Assembly (NCBI RefSeq): GCF_035582795.1
Contig: NC_134365.1
Location: forward strand, 221,171,887-221,235,886
Direction of reading: 5' to 3'
Source of the DNA: Mycteria americana
Taxonomy: Eukaryota; Chordata; Aves; Ciconiiformes; Ciconiidae
Length of the DNA: 64,000 nucleotides
The position numbers and the translations under genes were made by a program. The notes beneath the pieces are model-generated. The model searched no databases. It was not told where the DNA came from and saw only the letters and a list, made by a program, of their open reading frames with translations. Shown one piece after another: positions 32,315 to 45,700 of this stretch (positions within the stretch are counted from its first letter, which is position 1; each line of letters opens with the position of its first letter).

Positions 32315-34195
32315 TCAGGATTGGGCCGGCCGGGCCAGCACCGCGACGCGCTGCAGCTGCTCGTAGGAGATGAACATCACCACGTTCCAGGAGCCGAGCC
32401 GCAGGAAGGAGGGGACGAACCTGCGCCGGGAAAAGCAGTGCTGGAGGGGACGTCGCGGGGACATCCCTGCGGTCCCCAAAGCCCTGCCTGGTGCCTCGGT
32501 GGTGGCACGCGGGTTAGGACGTTTGGCGATGCCGCGGTGCGAAGCGGAGGCTCACCCCTTGTAGAAGCCGGCGAGGCCGTCCTGCATGAGCAGGGCGAGG
32601 AGGCAGCTGAGCACGTTCCGGTACTGCCCGGGGCCGGCGTTCATGTACCGCGTCTTCACCACGTCCACCGGTGACGCCACCACCGTGGCGCAGAAGCCGG
32701 CCCCGAAGGCGGCTACGAAGTGGCAGGGGAGGTTGTCTGCGGGGCAGAGCCGGGGAGGTTGAGCGTCGCGGGGATGGGGACGGTGCCCTGCCGGCCGCGT
32801 CCCCCCCGCACCGTCCTCACCTGTCATCAGCTGCGCCCGCAGCAGCGCGTCCTTAATGAGGTCGTAGGTGACGAGCTCCCCGCAGTTGACGATGGCGTTG
32901 CGGGCGATGTTGGGCAGCGTCCCTGTGCAGGAGGGTGGTGGCATCGGGCATGGCGGTCGCATCCCCTCTTGGAGCGTCCTGGATGGGTGCCGCAGCCCTG
33001 CTGTCCCCGGCCCCATCCCTGGCCCCATTCCCATTTCATCCCTGTCCCCACCCCCAGCCTAGCCCCATCCCTGTCCCAGCCTCCCTCCCCAATCCCATCC
33101 CTGTCCCCATCCCTGTCCCCTTCCTCTTCCCCATTACCGTTTCTGTTCCCATTTCCATTCCCGCCTCTGTCCCCATTCCCATGCCTGTCCCCAACCCATC
33201 CCTGTCCCCAGCCTCACCCTCTCCCCATCCCATCCCTCTCCCCATTCCCGTACTTGTCCCCATCCCTGTTCCCATCCGCCCCTACCTCTCCAGAGCCCGC
33301 GGACGCCCTCCTCCCTGGCGATGGTGCGGTAGGCATCCACGGTGCCGCTGTACCGGCGGGCACCGTCCGGCAACACCACGTTGGCCTGGAACCGTACCTT
33401 GACCACGTCGGTGGGTTGGGCGCACGTCACCGCCACCGCCCCCGTGGTGCAGCCCGCCAGCACCCGCGCTGCCAGCCCTGTGCCTGGAGAGGACGGGCGC
33501 TGGGACCCCCGGCTCTGCGGGGACCCCCGGCTGTGTGGGGACCCCGGGGCGAGTGGCCGGGGCTGGGGCGGGGGGGGGTACGGGACGGGATGGGACGGGA
33601 CGGGACACATCTTGAGGTGGGACATCTTGAGGTGGTTTAGCGGAGGGGACATCTTGAGGTGGGTTGTGCACGTCAGGTTGGGTTGTCCCGGCCGCCCGGA
33701 CACTCACTCTCGGCACCTTTGGGGGTGTAGAGCTGCTTCACCGAGTCGTACAGCCCGATGCGGATGGAGGCGAAGCTCATCTGCCGCTGCAGCCCGGCCG
33801 CCAGCCCGCTGTAGAGGCTGCGGGGTCCCTCCGTCCTCACCATGGTGCTCAGCGTCCCCAAAACACCCCGGTACTCCACGGTGCCGGTGCTCCGGGGGAT
33901 CCGCACCTCGCCTTGGATCTGTGGGACGCCCACTGCGTCACCCTGCCCTCCAGCCCTCCCAAAACTGCCGCCAGCTCTGGGGTGGAGCTGGTGCGGGAGG
34001 GGGGGGTCCCCGCTGGTGCTGGGTGCTCCCTCCGCCCGCGGGATTTTGGGGGGGGCCAGCGGATCGTACCTGCAGCCGCACTTTGGCGGTGTCCAGGGGG
34101 AAGGTGCAGAGGTCGGCGATGCAGGCGGCCGTCCCCGCACTGACGAACTTCATGGCGGCCGTCGGGGGCACCTCGGGGGGCTTCAGACCCACCAT
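32315..34195 (-). CDS. UCP3: UCP3 (avian UCP), mitochondrial uncoupling protein (6 coding exons)
   Basis: Inner-membrane carrier of the SLC25 family, the avian UCP linked to fatty-acid-dependent proton leak and control of mitochondrial ROS. Coding exons in gene order: 34070-34195, 33708-33918, 33483-33286, 32922-32821, 32736-32556, 32420-32315. All phases match and the total is 307 residues, the size I recall for chicken avUCP. The three carrier repeats are visible with signatures [20 protein letters not shown] and [10 protein letters not shown]. Other hallmarks are [60 protein letters not shown] and [20 protein letters not shown]. It lacks the long loop insertion and REAPF-type end of UCP2. 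Upstream is a probable noncoding exon and a TATA box. C-rich repeats fill the intron between the third and fourth coding exons. The adjacent UCP2 is dead, so this is the only functional UCP in the cluster. Confidence 0.97.
33000..33282. repeat. C-rich CCCATCCCTGT-type tandem array in UCP3 intron
   Basis: Irregular array of CCCATCCCTGTCCC-like units filling most of the intron between the UCP3 exons at 33286-33483 and 32821-32922. The gene strand is correspondingly G-rich. The long open frames here are low-complexity artefacts. Confidence 0.85.
33575..33665. repeat. Short tandem repeats (GGGAC/T and ACATCTTGAGGTGG)
   Basis: A GGGAC/GGGAT pentamer run at about 33580-33606 is followed by three copies of ACATCTTGAGGTGG (near 33606, 33620 and 33649). 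Located in the UCP3 intron between the exons at 33708-33918 and 33286-33483. Confidence 0.75.
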
Positions 34196-34532
34196 CGTGG
34201 CGGAGGGGCTGGAAGGAAAGGGGGGGGGGGAGCCGGGATGCTGCGTCGGACGGGGCTTCGAGCCGGCATTCGATTTAGGGACAGAGGTGACGATGTGCCA
34301 CGGTGGCTCTGGCTGATTTTGGCCAACCCCGAAAGCCAAATCCTGCCCCATTTCCTCGCCTGCATCCCTGGGGAAACTGAGGCACGGGGCTTCCTCGCTC
34401 AGCCCGGGGCTGGGGTGGGATTCACCAATGCCCACCCCCCCCAATCCCACCCAGGCCAACCCGGGGTGCTCGGTGAAAGCATCTCCCCCCCCCGCGATGA
34501 CCTGCCCGGGGCCGGGTCCCCCATGGCCTCAC

Positions 34533-34627
34533 CGTAGGGACCTCGGCACCGCGTCCCGGCTCCTGCCTTACACCCCCGTCCACGCAGCCATCGCCCTGAG
34601 AGCCGGCTCCTTGGCCCCCCTTATATA
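34533..34627 (-). promoter_or_regulatory. UCP3: UCP3 core promoter (TATA box) and probable noncoding exon 1
   Basis: On the gene strand, CTATATAAG (plus-strand about 34619-34627) is a good TATA box. About 30 bases downstream a transcription start near 34595 would give a short noncoding exon ending at 34533, where the donor TACG/GTGAGG begins. The intron then runs to an acceptor upstream of the ATG at 34195. Mammalian UCP2/UCP3 also have noncoding 5' exons. Start site and acceptor are inferred, not shown. Confidence 0.5.
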
Positions 34628-34639
34628 GCACCCGGGAGG

Positions 34640-35995
34640 ACATTCCAGCGGCCGCGGGGATCGGGTGACAGCGAAACCCCGTTCCCCCGGTGGCATTTGA
34701 GCCGATGAGAGTGGGGCCACCCAGCACCCGTGACGGGGTGGCTGTGTTTCAGCCCTCTGCTCCCCTGCAGGGCTCAAGCATGGGTGGGGGGGTCCCGCCC
34801 AGCCACCAGCACCCATCGGAGCAAAGCTGTGGGGCAGCAGCACCCAACAACGTGGGCCTGCCCGTTTGGTGGCCGCTGGGACCTCAGGGACGGGGGATTC
34901 ACTTTGGTTTTTAACCCAAACGCGCTTGGGAAGGACAAGATGCAGAAAAACCCTCGTCCAAGGCTTTAAAAGCGAGCGGTTCGGAGGCAGAGCAGCACCC
35001 AGCGCTCCCCCCGTGGGGCAGGGCAGATCCCTTTTTCCCTGGCACGGGCCTCGCAGCCGTAATTCATCGCGGGCAGCTGCCGAGCTCGCCGGAGGGATTT
35101 CCTCCGCAGGGCGTAACGTGGCCCCCGAGCTCACGTGGAGCACCCCGAGGGCTGGGGCCACGTGCGCGGCTCGGAGGTAAATCCCTCCCGCCTTCGTGCT
35201 CTGCGTGGTGAAACCACGAGGTCCTTTCGAGCGTGGCCGTGCACTTTCACGCCCTGAAGCCACCTTGCTCCGTCGCTCAGGCTCGAGGCAGAAGCTCGTC
35301 CGGTGCTCGGCCCCGACACCCCTCTCCAGCTGGCTGCCGCCTTGTTTACCCGGCCGGCTGGACCGCGCTCCACCAGAGGAAACTGTTTATCTCATGCCTG
35401 AGATATAACTCCGGAGTCAACATCGTCACCTCCCCTGTCACCGTGTTCCCGACCCAGCCAGCATCCCGCCTGGGATTTTTGGGGATGCCACCGGGATCAG
35501 CAGCGGGAGAAGGAAGCCCGTGCATCGCAGGGGGGACACTCGGGAGGGGGACACGTGGCACCTTCACCTCCCACCCCTCACCCGGCAGGGCAAGGGGACG
35601 TGTATTTTTTCTGCTAGACCTGAGCGGATTTTACGGCTCTCCAGCGTGGGCAAGTTGTGTCAGCTGTGAATTAACGGGGTTAGGATTTCCCCTGTGGAAA
35701 ACAAAACTGCAGAGGTGGGAGGAAAAAGAGGGCGCTGAGCCGTCGGTTCCTTAACTCCTGAATTCAAAGGGTGGTTTGCAAAGCAGCTCTGATGTGGAGC
35801 CTTCGCTCGCCTCCGAGCTCCGACTCGTTCGGCAGGGGCTGCGCTGTACGGCGATATTTAATTACTTTGCAAAGCAGCGACCTTTACGTGTGCCCCCGGG
35901 CACAGCGTCTTCCAGGCAGCATTTCTACGACGTCCTCTCCCGCCCGTTAACTCGTGACCTGGCAAGCGGGAGGCTTCGCCCCAGATGACAAGAAA
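34640..35995. other. Intergenic region upstream of UCP3 and downstream of C2CD3
   Basis: GC-rich, CpG-containing sequence of about 1.35 kb between the UCP3 promoter and the C2CD3 poly(A) site. It probably holds UCP3 regulatory DNA. Open frames on both strands lack recognisable domains. No repeat family was recognised. Confidence 0.5.
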
Positions 35996-36005
35996 CCAGG
36001 GGAAT

Positions 36006-36011
36006 TTTATT
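36006..36011 (-). promoter_or_regulatory. C2CD3: C2CD3 polyadenylation signal AATAAA
   Basis: TTTATT on the plus strand, AATAAA on the gene strand, about 740 bases after the C2CD3 stop codon. The intervening sequence to 36747 is the inferred 3' UTR. Confidence 0.65.
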
Positions 36012-36747
36012 GAAACACAAACACGGGAGAGCAGTACAAAAATAACTTAGCTCGGTTTGCATCCATGTCCGTTATCCAAAAGGTACCCGACCTAAAAATG
36101 TACAAAAATAATTTAGAATATAAAAGTTCCGTATTTCTAGGAAAACCCTTTTGTACACACATCGGTATTTTACAGTACGCTTGGCCTGTATTTAAACCAC
36201 CACCTTGGGCACGCACATTCCTCTAGAATTGTGAATTGTGCAGAAAATTGTGCAGAAAATTGCGCTTCCCACCGACTAGTCTTGAAAGGCCACTGGAGGG
36301 GGAGCTCGTCTTCCCTCCCCATCCACGAGCGCAGGCTGGCAGGGAGGCAACAGTTCTCCGCTTGCCAATGGGATGGCAAATTTCTTAACCTTCTCCATCC
36401 TTCGGTTGAAGAAAAAGGAGCCGTCTCGAAATGGGATGCAAAAAAAAAAAAAAAGGTTAATTAATTTCACATGAATAAATCCCCAAAAATGGAGTATCTG
36501 GAGCCCAGGTAACAGCTCAGCGGTTACCCGAAGCGGTGAGTCTCATCGGGGACCTGCCCTTGCGAGACACTCGGTCTCTCAGCTCCTCTGTTTAAGTCCC
36601 GCTAACGGGATATATCGGTCAGGCAAATTAAAAATCAGAGCCCAAAACCTACAGCTTCCACCTCCTCTTCCCTGCAGGACCCGGCGTTTGTCGATGCGTC
36701 AGGCCGTGGCTGGGGAAGCAGCCACCGCAGACGGCCTCTCGCCACCG

Positions 36748-39700
36748 CTATTCCTTCTTGGACAGCCGAGCAGAGAAGATCCTGGCGATTCTTTTGGTTT
36801 CTTCTTCCGAGAGATCAGCCGTGGCCCTGGGACGATTCGGCCTTCGGTACGGGATGCCCCCCGGCACTGCTCCGCTTCTGCTCTGCGGAGAGAAGGAACA
36901 AGATGTGACGGCCCTGCCAGCTCTGCCCCGCGCCTGTTTTCTGATCGCGGCAAAGCGCAGGGTCGTGCAGCGTGCGAGAAGTCGGATACACAGAAAAAAA
37001 CCCCCAAACCCCTCGTGATGTGTTTTCTGTTGCTCACCGGTTCTCCTCGGAGGGGTTTTTCTCTTGTTCCGCACACTGCGAGGCAACTGTTTGGAAAAAA
37101 ACCCAACCCCACGATGGTGAAGTATTTCCCTGCTCAACACACGACGAGATGCTGCAATGCTGTTCTTCCTCAGTGCTGCAGAAAGCAAAAGCTGAAGGCC
37201 AAAATTAGAAAGGTCCAAACCACGCAGTTTTGCTCTGGCAAGCGAACTCTCAATTTGTGAATATCTACCCTCAGCCAAAGTCGCCTTTTATGAAGCCAAA
37301 AGAATTACACCAGTGGATTCACCGGGTTCTGACTCTCTGAATTTTGCTTTTCAATTCTTATTTTGTTTTTACATTTGCAGAACCCTAAAAACCAAACCAC
37401 CTCGCAACGGAGAGGCAAGGCTCCTACACGACAAATCCAAACCTGCTGACAAATTCGACTGGCCACTCTCAGCTACTTGCGGGAAGCCCTAAGCAGCAGC
37501 CCACGAGATGAAAAATCACCATTTTTAAGCATTTTATCATCATCCTGGCTTTGCATGCATCCTCCCAGCAGTCAGGCTTTCTCCCAGATGTTACGGTAGC
37601 ACTGAAGACGGATGATTTCAGTGTACAAAGAAACTCGCATTTCTCCCCAGCGAGTTTAGAGCCAGCTCGTGCCCGTGAAGCACCGAGAGAGAAGAGATCC
37701 GGCTTCAGCTGCCGGGTGAAGCAAGCGGTGCTGTTTTAGGCCATGCCGCTTGTTAGCTGCGGGGCCAAGGAAGGTCTCCTGGAGAGCGGGGTTTGATTTG
37801 GAAAGCCGATACGCCGGGCCGGCCTTTCACCTACATCGCTGGGCTGCTTCTCCGTCCCAGCCGGGCTCAGCCCCGCTGGGCACGGTTGCGATGGAAAGGT
37901 CTCCTAAGGTGATCAGCTCCCTCCCAAGAAAAACGGCGCCAGGATCCCGTTCCTGTGTGCTCCCCGCTTTGACGTGCGCCCTTTGGGGAGGGAAATGGCT
38001 TTTTAAGGAATAAGTGGGTTTGGAGATTTCTTGTGGTTGGTTACCCGCGCTTTACAGGCTCAGATGACGAGCACGCTGAATGTTAGCCCTGCGACAGCAT
38101 CGCCGGTGACGACCCTTCTGGGAAAACAGCCTGTAGATAAAAACCACACCCTGATCTCTACATCCCGGGTATACTTGTGTTTGCTAGAGGCAGGGCAAAG
38201 CACAAGAGGCTAGCTGCAAGCTAACTGAACATCAGCTACAATTATTCAAACAGGCAGGACCAAGAGAGGCTGTAACCACAGGCCAAGATTTCCTAAAGGA
38301 TGATCTTCAGACACGCTGACCCAGCCTGCTGCTGCGCAGCCGGATTCGGGAGACGGACGGATCAACGCTCACAAAGACGATGGTTTTGGTGGCTGGCTGG
38401 TTAATAAGAAGGACGACAAGGGCGGGAACAGCTCACGTGGTTTCGCGTCCAAGAGCTCACGTGGTTTCACGTCCAACAGTGCAGAAAAGGCCTACGACAA
38501 GCTAACTGTAAATTCCTATACCCTAAATACCCAGTTTCACACGGCTAATTGTGTAAATTATGGGAAAAGGCTTCGGTAAAAGACTTCAAACTGTATCCAG
38601 GAAAATCGCTTTGGCTTATAATACTTTAAAACACTGCCCATGTTTATCGTACTGAAAAAAACATACATTTATATTTACGAGAATCCTTGCTTTGTTTTTT
38701 CTTTCTCCTTAACGCTGCTCTAGGATGATTTTTCCTAAACCAAAACGTAAGAAGCTGAGAGAGATTAAATGCAGACCTGGCAACACTGGAAGCTTAAAAA
38801 CCAGCGGAGAGAGATGCTTGCTGGCCAAACCACCTCCCTTTGACAGCATATTCTGCTCAAGGTTGTCCAGAGAAGACCGGGTCAGTAGCTTATTCTTCCC
38901 ACGCTGTTTTCTGTGCTAACTGTCTATAAAACAGTTGAAACATTAGTATTGGCTGGAGACGGACAGTAACCAGCCCACGCTGGCTCGGTGCTGGTCCCTG
39001 ATCTCTGTGCAGCATTTGCAAGCAGTTCATAGAGAGAAATGTTCAAAGTGAAAGCTCAGAGGACTGGCAAAAGGCTTCTGGTTTCAGTGCATCAAGCAGC
39101 GTTCGCTTCTGAACACCGGTTTTATGTATTTGCAAAGAATCGGTATGGACCACCCTATCCCTCGGCCCTGGAAGGTCTGTAACTGTAACAAAACCAAAAA
39201 ACCAAGGAAATTCTGGCTCTTAAATCCAATACGCTGGCCAAATTGCAGCTAGACAACCCCGTGCCGCTTCTCTGCACCGGCACTGTACTTCAGAAACTCT
39301 CCTTTCCTTCCAGCAAGCTGTCACGATGCTGTTTGCTCTCTAATAAGCACCCTTGTTCCACCCTGGAGGAGGCCACACCACTAACGTACCTAAAAAAGAT
39401 CGTCTGCACGACTACGTGTACGTGAAAGGCTTGCAGGAGCTAATTGCAATATTAAAACAGAAGCAGGTTTACACTGTAGCAATGGCGCTCTCTCAAATTT
39501 CCCAAATCATCCAATTAACCCTCTTTCAAAGGGTCACGAAACCGCATGTCCTACCTCTCACGATTCCCCTCGCACGGGTACTTGTGCTGCACAGCCAGGA
39601 ACCTTTTGAATGTAAGGAATAAAGGCAGATGGCTTTCACTGACCATACAGGACATTTCTAATGAATTTCAGGGGGAGCAGCTGCAAGTCCTGCAACTCAG

Positions 39701-42700
39701 AAGGGAAGGTAACATATCGTGTGGGATAAGATAAAGGAAAAGAGAACAAAATTGCCTTGAGAATCCCAGATCCACCAGAGACAGCAGCACAGCTGAGTAT
39801 TTCTGCAGAAAGGAAAGGACTTTTTTTTGGATTGCACTAACCCAGTGACCCAAAATAGCTGTAAAATAACCTTACCCTGGTTGTGAGAATGTTTAAATTT
39901 GATCCTAAAGGAGAAATTAAATGAAATTTTCTCCTTTGTTCTTAGAGGTCACAATCCAGAGGTGCCACGGTACTTCCCCTGCCTCAGGTGAAGCTAAGGG
40001 CACATCACAAACCGAGTTGTTCCTGATCTGGTCTGGTCGGCCGGAGAGGCTGCTGCAGAAAATGCTGCCCCTCACTTACATTTTGCCATCAGTGCAATTA
40101 CATACCCCGAAAGAGCACCGTACTCTAGAAGTGAAAATACAACAGAAGAGCAGGTGTCTGCTGCTATTAGATGACACCGAGGCGACAGATAGCAGTTTGT
40201 ACGCTCCTGACTGTCAGTAAACAAGGTGTGCTTGGAAAACATACCACTGGCATGCTGTTGCAGATAGAAGTGGCTAAAATACTCCTCCCTCCTGTTTTCA
40301 TAGCGCTGCGTCCATTTGCAGCAATGCAGAGGTGTTAAGACGCACGTATCTATCCCAAGGACCTTCCTAAAACTGAGCTTCCAGCTGTAGGAAAGGTTTA
40401 GCAGCTCTCCTTGCTGCTATTCTACATGTACAGGTGTGAATCAAAAAGAGAGAAGTTTAAAAGCACAGTTAACGCTCCCAGCTCGCACAGATGATCAGAA
40501 GCCTCATGAAATTACAGTTGCAGGTTTAGCTTCACCGCCGGTTTTGGGATACAGCTACAGGAAAGAGCTACACGTCTATACTTCCCTCTGTATAAAGCTA
40601 TTTTTCTTCAAAATACGCAAATTCCTCGCACATGTAACGTTTAGCAAGACATTCTAGCCTCAATGCTGCGTTTTTAAGGTGCTCCTTTGATACATCAAAG
40701 GGGCAGTTTCAAACAGTCAGAGTTTTAACCTTCTGCGTAGTTTCGAGAGCACACATCTGAAATGTCGTGTTTACACCATTCCTTGCCTCCAAAACAGGCT
40801 TTGCCAGTTCAGACTACGACCTGAGCGCAAGCAGCGCTTGTCCTGGGTTTCTCCCTCTCTGTCTCTAAGCCAACGCAGTCACAGACTCCGAGTATCTGAC
40901 GCTCAGCCATGAAGCACACACGTTTAATCAGAAAGATGCAAGAGGAAAGAGGACTTAGGCACAGAAGATCACGTTTCACTTCTCTTTTTATAGAAATGGC
41001 AGCGATACGGCAGGACACTTAACCCAGCCGAGGATTATCTAAATGCTGTGTGCCAGGGATTGGAGTAAAGCAAACAGATTTAAGAGCATTTTATAGGTCT
41101 TGGGAGGGATGGCTTATTTCAAGGTCAAAGAATTCTGGTAACTGGGGTGGAGAACGTTTCAGCCCCGTGGCGCAGCAAGTTTGACGGCTAGTTTTGTTTG
41201 TGCAGTGATGAAGGAGTGAAAAGAGATCTGTGTTAATAGGCTACAACCTGGAGTGAGCCTGCACCTACTTCTGCTTTCTGGACAGGAAAAGGTTTATATC
41301 AAATCACGGACCACAGCCAGCAACTCCGAAAGGGACGTGAAGAATACAGCCACCTTGTCTTCTTTTTCTGATGGTGAAAATGAAAGAGAAGGTCAGCATT
41401 TCTGCTCAGCAGGTTAGGAGGACAAATTTAGTAAGTGAAAGCCTTAGCTCTGTTCTCTGGGTAAGCTGAGTAAGGAAAGAGAAGAGCTTTAGTGGCTGCG
41501 ACTGAAACGGGAGCAGATCAAGAAGAAACATTACAACCAAGAAAGGATGTTTGGACCATTGCAAACCATCTGCATTGTTAGAACAGATAAAAGCCTGTTA
41601 TTCTGAATCTGCCTAAGCCTGCGTTATAAAAGTGTTATTTCTAATTTACACTGAAGGTAAACCTATGGATACACAAATATTAATTATTCTGAGTAAAACT
41701 CGTTTCCATCTAAGTTTCTTATCGTTTTGGAATATTCATAGAGGTGAGGGGAGGAAAAAAATCAAGATCTTTTAATGAAAATTTTATTAACTCTCCAATT
41801 TTTTAAATACTTCCTCCTGCCCCCCCAAAACCCAGCTTCATCACCAGTAGACTGGGCCAACTCTGAAAGGCAGCGAGCCTTAATATGGGTTTCCCAGCCA
41901 GCATCTCGCTGGAATCACATTTGAATGTTTTTACTCTAGCAGATGATTGCCCCAACCCCTCACCAGAATCAGTGTTGCAGTGCCCTCTGTGTGAAACGAC
42001 ACACCTAAAGAGGTTAAATTTTTTGCCCTGAAAAATCAGCAATAGTATATAAAATAACATGGAACACACGAACGCAGTAAAGGCAAACAGGCAGGAGAAG
42101 GGCGGCCAGGGGCAACGGTCAGAAATAAGATTTGGATAGTAATCCGGGCCACTTACGCGATGGCTCTGACTCATTTTAAAAAATATTTGTAGCTTACAGT
42201 AAATACAGTGTTGGATGCTGTTAAGCTTAGCAAGGAACTTGGATAATTTTCCCTAAGTTGTATCGGGAACTGCCTGGAAAAAGACTGAAAGGAGAAAAGT
42301 GCAAAGCTGCTCGCTGAACCTGAAAAGTGGCAGAAGTGGAACCAGGACTGCTGGATCAGACAGGACAGCAGGCGACCAGTGTGGAAGAGGAGAGCTGGGA
42401 AGGACCTCAAGAACTGGAAGCCTGAGTCTGATGTAATGGAGAAAAAGGGTCAAAAAATTTTAGATTTCGTGAGGCTTTGTAGAACTCGGGTCCCTGGAAG
42501 GTGACCACAGCACCCAGGCTGAGGCCTGAGCTGCTGCAGCACCTTCTCAGATCCCCGTGTCCTCGCAGCAGGAGCCGAGACGACCCTTTTGTCTCAGAAT
42601 GCTGCCAACTCCTTTGACATGACTGCCCGCTTCACCTTCTCGCCGTTTCTTCGTCATTTTGCATAGGAAGACAGGGAAAGCAGGGAGTCAGACAAGACAG

Positions 42701-45700
42701 GGAGAGGTGGCAGGAACACTAGGAAGGCCAGGAGGGAAGTTTGCCAGCTGCCACGTGAGCGGGAGCAGACTGCTGATCTTCAGATGAGAACAGCTCAGAT
42801 TTCAGCCTTGCTGTCACACTCGGTGTTTGCTGAACTGTACAGAAACCAAACAAACCCAGATTTAGAAACTGATGTTCTTAAGGCTAATTAAGAACAAACC
42901 TATGAGAAAGCAGTTTTCCTGAACTACACTTTACCTTCGGCATAGGCAAGAAACTTCTTGTTCTTCACACAGGCTGTTTGATGCTGGGTGCACAACGCGA
43001 GGCACAACTGAGTCCTGTCTCAACAGAAACCTACAAGTGCTACTGCAAAGGATTAGCTGTAGCTAATCCTGGATTTAAGCTGGTTTAAGGTCAGCTATAT
43101 CCAAATCGTGCCTTGCTAATATGCTCCCTAATTATTAATCACTTTCAGGAGTGTGTTTCTAGCCACTAAGCTCAGCACTGCAAAGAGAGGGAATTCAAGT
43201 TAAGCTGATACTAATATTAAACCGTAGGTTTGAGTGATGATTTGCAGATGCACAGAAAGACACGGTGCTTCCACAGGAAGAACCGGAGCTAACTCTGCAG
43301 CAAAAGCAAAACTTAGAAGCGGGGGCATGACAGCGAGACAGAGAGGAAGGGGATATCAGCGATGGACAGAAGGGAACAAGGAGAATTTGAAGGAGATTCC
43401 AAAGGAGAAACATATCTGAGATTCTGCTTTTGATTTAATCCAAAATGTTTAGACACAGCACGGAAAATATGCTTAACAAGCGCTAAGACACACTGCAGTC
43501 CAGGTGTTATAATCAAGATATATCTTAGAATCCTTGAAGCATGCTATGCCCAAGACTCCTCTGACAGAGGTTCTCTACTTTCATCAGGAACAAGTTTCAA
43601 GGGCTTTAGGGAAAGATAATATTACATAAACCAGAAGAAAAAAAATCATTTTTACAACACAGAACAGCAAAAAGTCAGGTATTTTACTTGAGCTGTGAAC
43701 GTGTTTATTAATTTAAAGTAGTTTCTATTACTTCAGAGCTATTAGATCCTGCCTGTTTCTGTGCTGTTTAATTAAGCAAGCTGTTTCCGATCACATAAAT
43801 GTTCCTTAGAGCGTTTTTTTCATAGGTCCTAAGGAGGGGAACCAACACATTATCTTTTCTGGGAGTGGTAAACAAACAGCCCAGCTGCTGCAGTACCCAG
43901 AGCCACATCAACATCCATAGCAAAGCTGTGGCTGGAAAAGAATAATAAGTAGATCTCAAAACAATTGAGCCACAAACTTTTGGAAATAAAATTATCTCTA
44001 ACCTTTTGCAGTAAATAAATGTTTATGCACATAAAAACATCTATGAAACAGCAAAAAGCAAATCAACAGCTTTCCTGTATGAGTAACGACCACTCCAACT
44101 ATTCTACTACTCCCTCCATTGAAGAACAGTTACTTGATATCTCTCAAGGAGAGGCTCTCTGCTGCAAACTCCAAAAGATCTCTATCTGTCTATCTAAAAG
44201 ATATAAAATCGCAGTCATAATTACAAGTTACAGCTTGCGTCCTCGAAATTACGCACCTTACCTCACATTAAAGCACAGAGAAGGGTTGAGCGAGCACCTG
44301 CCATTTCCCCTGACCCCAACGGAGAAGAGCAACGTTAACTGCGTATATAGACAAACTGGTTCACATAAACGCATAAGTATCACAGACGATGCAGCCGTGA
44401 ATGCTGAGAATGATTCTCACAGAGAGAAGAGGTAACAGAAAGACGCTCCTTGACTTGATTTGGAAGCCATCACCTCTAACCTGAGTGCTGACGGGCAAAG
44501 ACAGGGAGAAGTACTTCCATTCGTGCTTTAACAAAGGGACTCCGCTAAGCTAGGACAATAAAGGAAAGGATGTCCCATACTTACTTTCAGCGCTGTGGAA
44601 GGATGAGAAGAAATGCTGAGCAGCCTCATGGAAGCTTCCATCTGCTGGGGTGGAAGGAAGAAGTTGGGAACAACAACAGGATGAGATCTGAGCAGAGCTG
44701 TTAAGGAACAACCTTTGGCAGCATGTAGTTGGCCAGAGCTCCACAGGAGCTGCAGATGTGGAATAAGCCTCACTGTAACAGCTGTTAACGGATCGCAGAT
44801 GGTGAGTCTCATTCAGTTTAATCAATATTCTGTTGTTCTGAACACTTGGTTCTCTCACCTTGGCCTCACAGAGCATGGGACACCAAGTTGCTTTACAGTA
44901 ATACCTTGTGTATTTGTCGAGTACTTCATCCTGCAAAAATTCCAACACAACTTAGTGAATCTGAATGCGAGATTTGGGATCCGTGCAAGAAACGCGGGAA
45001 AGTATTTTAAAAGCAAAATAAACTATGTTTCTTTTAATACAGAAGAAACATAAGAGCTATAATACACGGAGAAAAAGAACATGGGGGAAAAAATGCAAGA
45101 CAACATGTTGAAACTACCCAAAATGAAGTAGCTCTCACGGATCACAGAATATATTGGTTACAAATGGTAAGGAAGTCATCACTGCGTTGTGTGAAACACA
45201 ACATAACAGGGTCTTCCAACACCTTCTCAGGTCACCAATTCTAGACTCATTTTACAGGCAAGAGCTCCACACAAGGAATTTCTCTCTCCTGAGGCCAGTG
45301 AGATTCTAACCAAGAAACAGGACACGCTCCTTGAATGCAATGTGTGTTTAAGAAAAGAGAAAAGAAGGATACAAAACAATTTTTGGTTTGTTAGACTTTT
45401 CTGACTCTTCCAGTGGGTCTTCACTACTGTCATCAGAAAAGCTTTCACTATTTCCTTCCAAGCCTGCTTGGGCGGATACGCTCTTAACATAGATCTCATC
45501 AGAACCGCTTTCTTCCTCGTCTTGATGATCTTCATTTACAACCTCACCGCTTTCCTCCTCCTCTCTTTCTGTGGTTTTTGGATTGGTCAAACCAACATCT
45601 CCCGGAAATGCCAGTAGTTCTTTGGAAGCTGCGTGAAACTCTACATTTTGCTCTATTGGTTTAGTGTTAAATGCTCTATCCCAGTCACAATTTCGATTTT

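Noticed and set aside
33036-33275. Gly/Met/Thr-rich and Pro/Ser-rich open frames in the UCP3 intron
   Set aside because: Low-complexity translation of the C-rich tandem array.
36688-37278. Overlapping long open frames on both strands near the C2CD3 end
   Set aside because: Only the last 45 codons of the minus-strand frame follow a splice acceptor and make a plausible terminal exon; the rest is intron read-through.
43850-43940. Possible extra C2CD3 exon after TTCTTTTCCAG (frame [18 protein letters not shown])
   Set aside because: The preceding exon ends in phase 0, and in that phase this sequence stops after a few codons; there is no clear homology.
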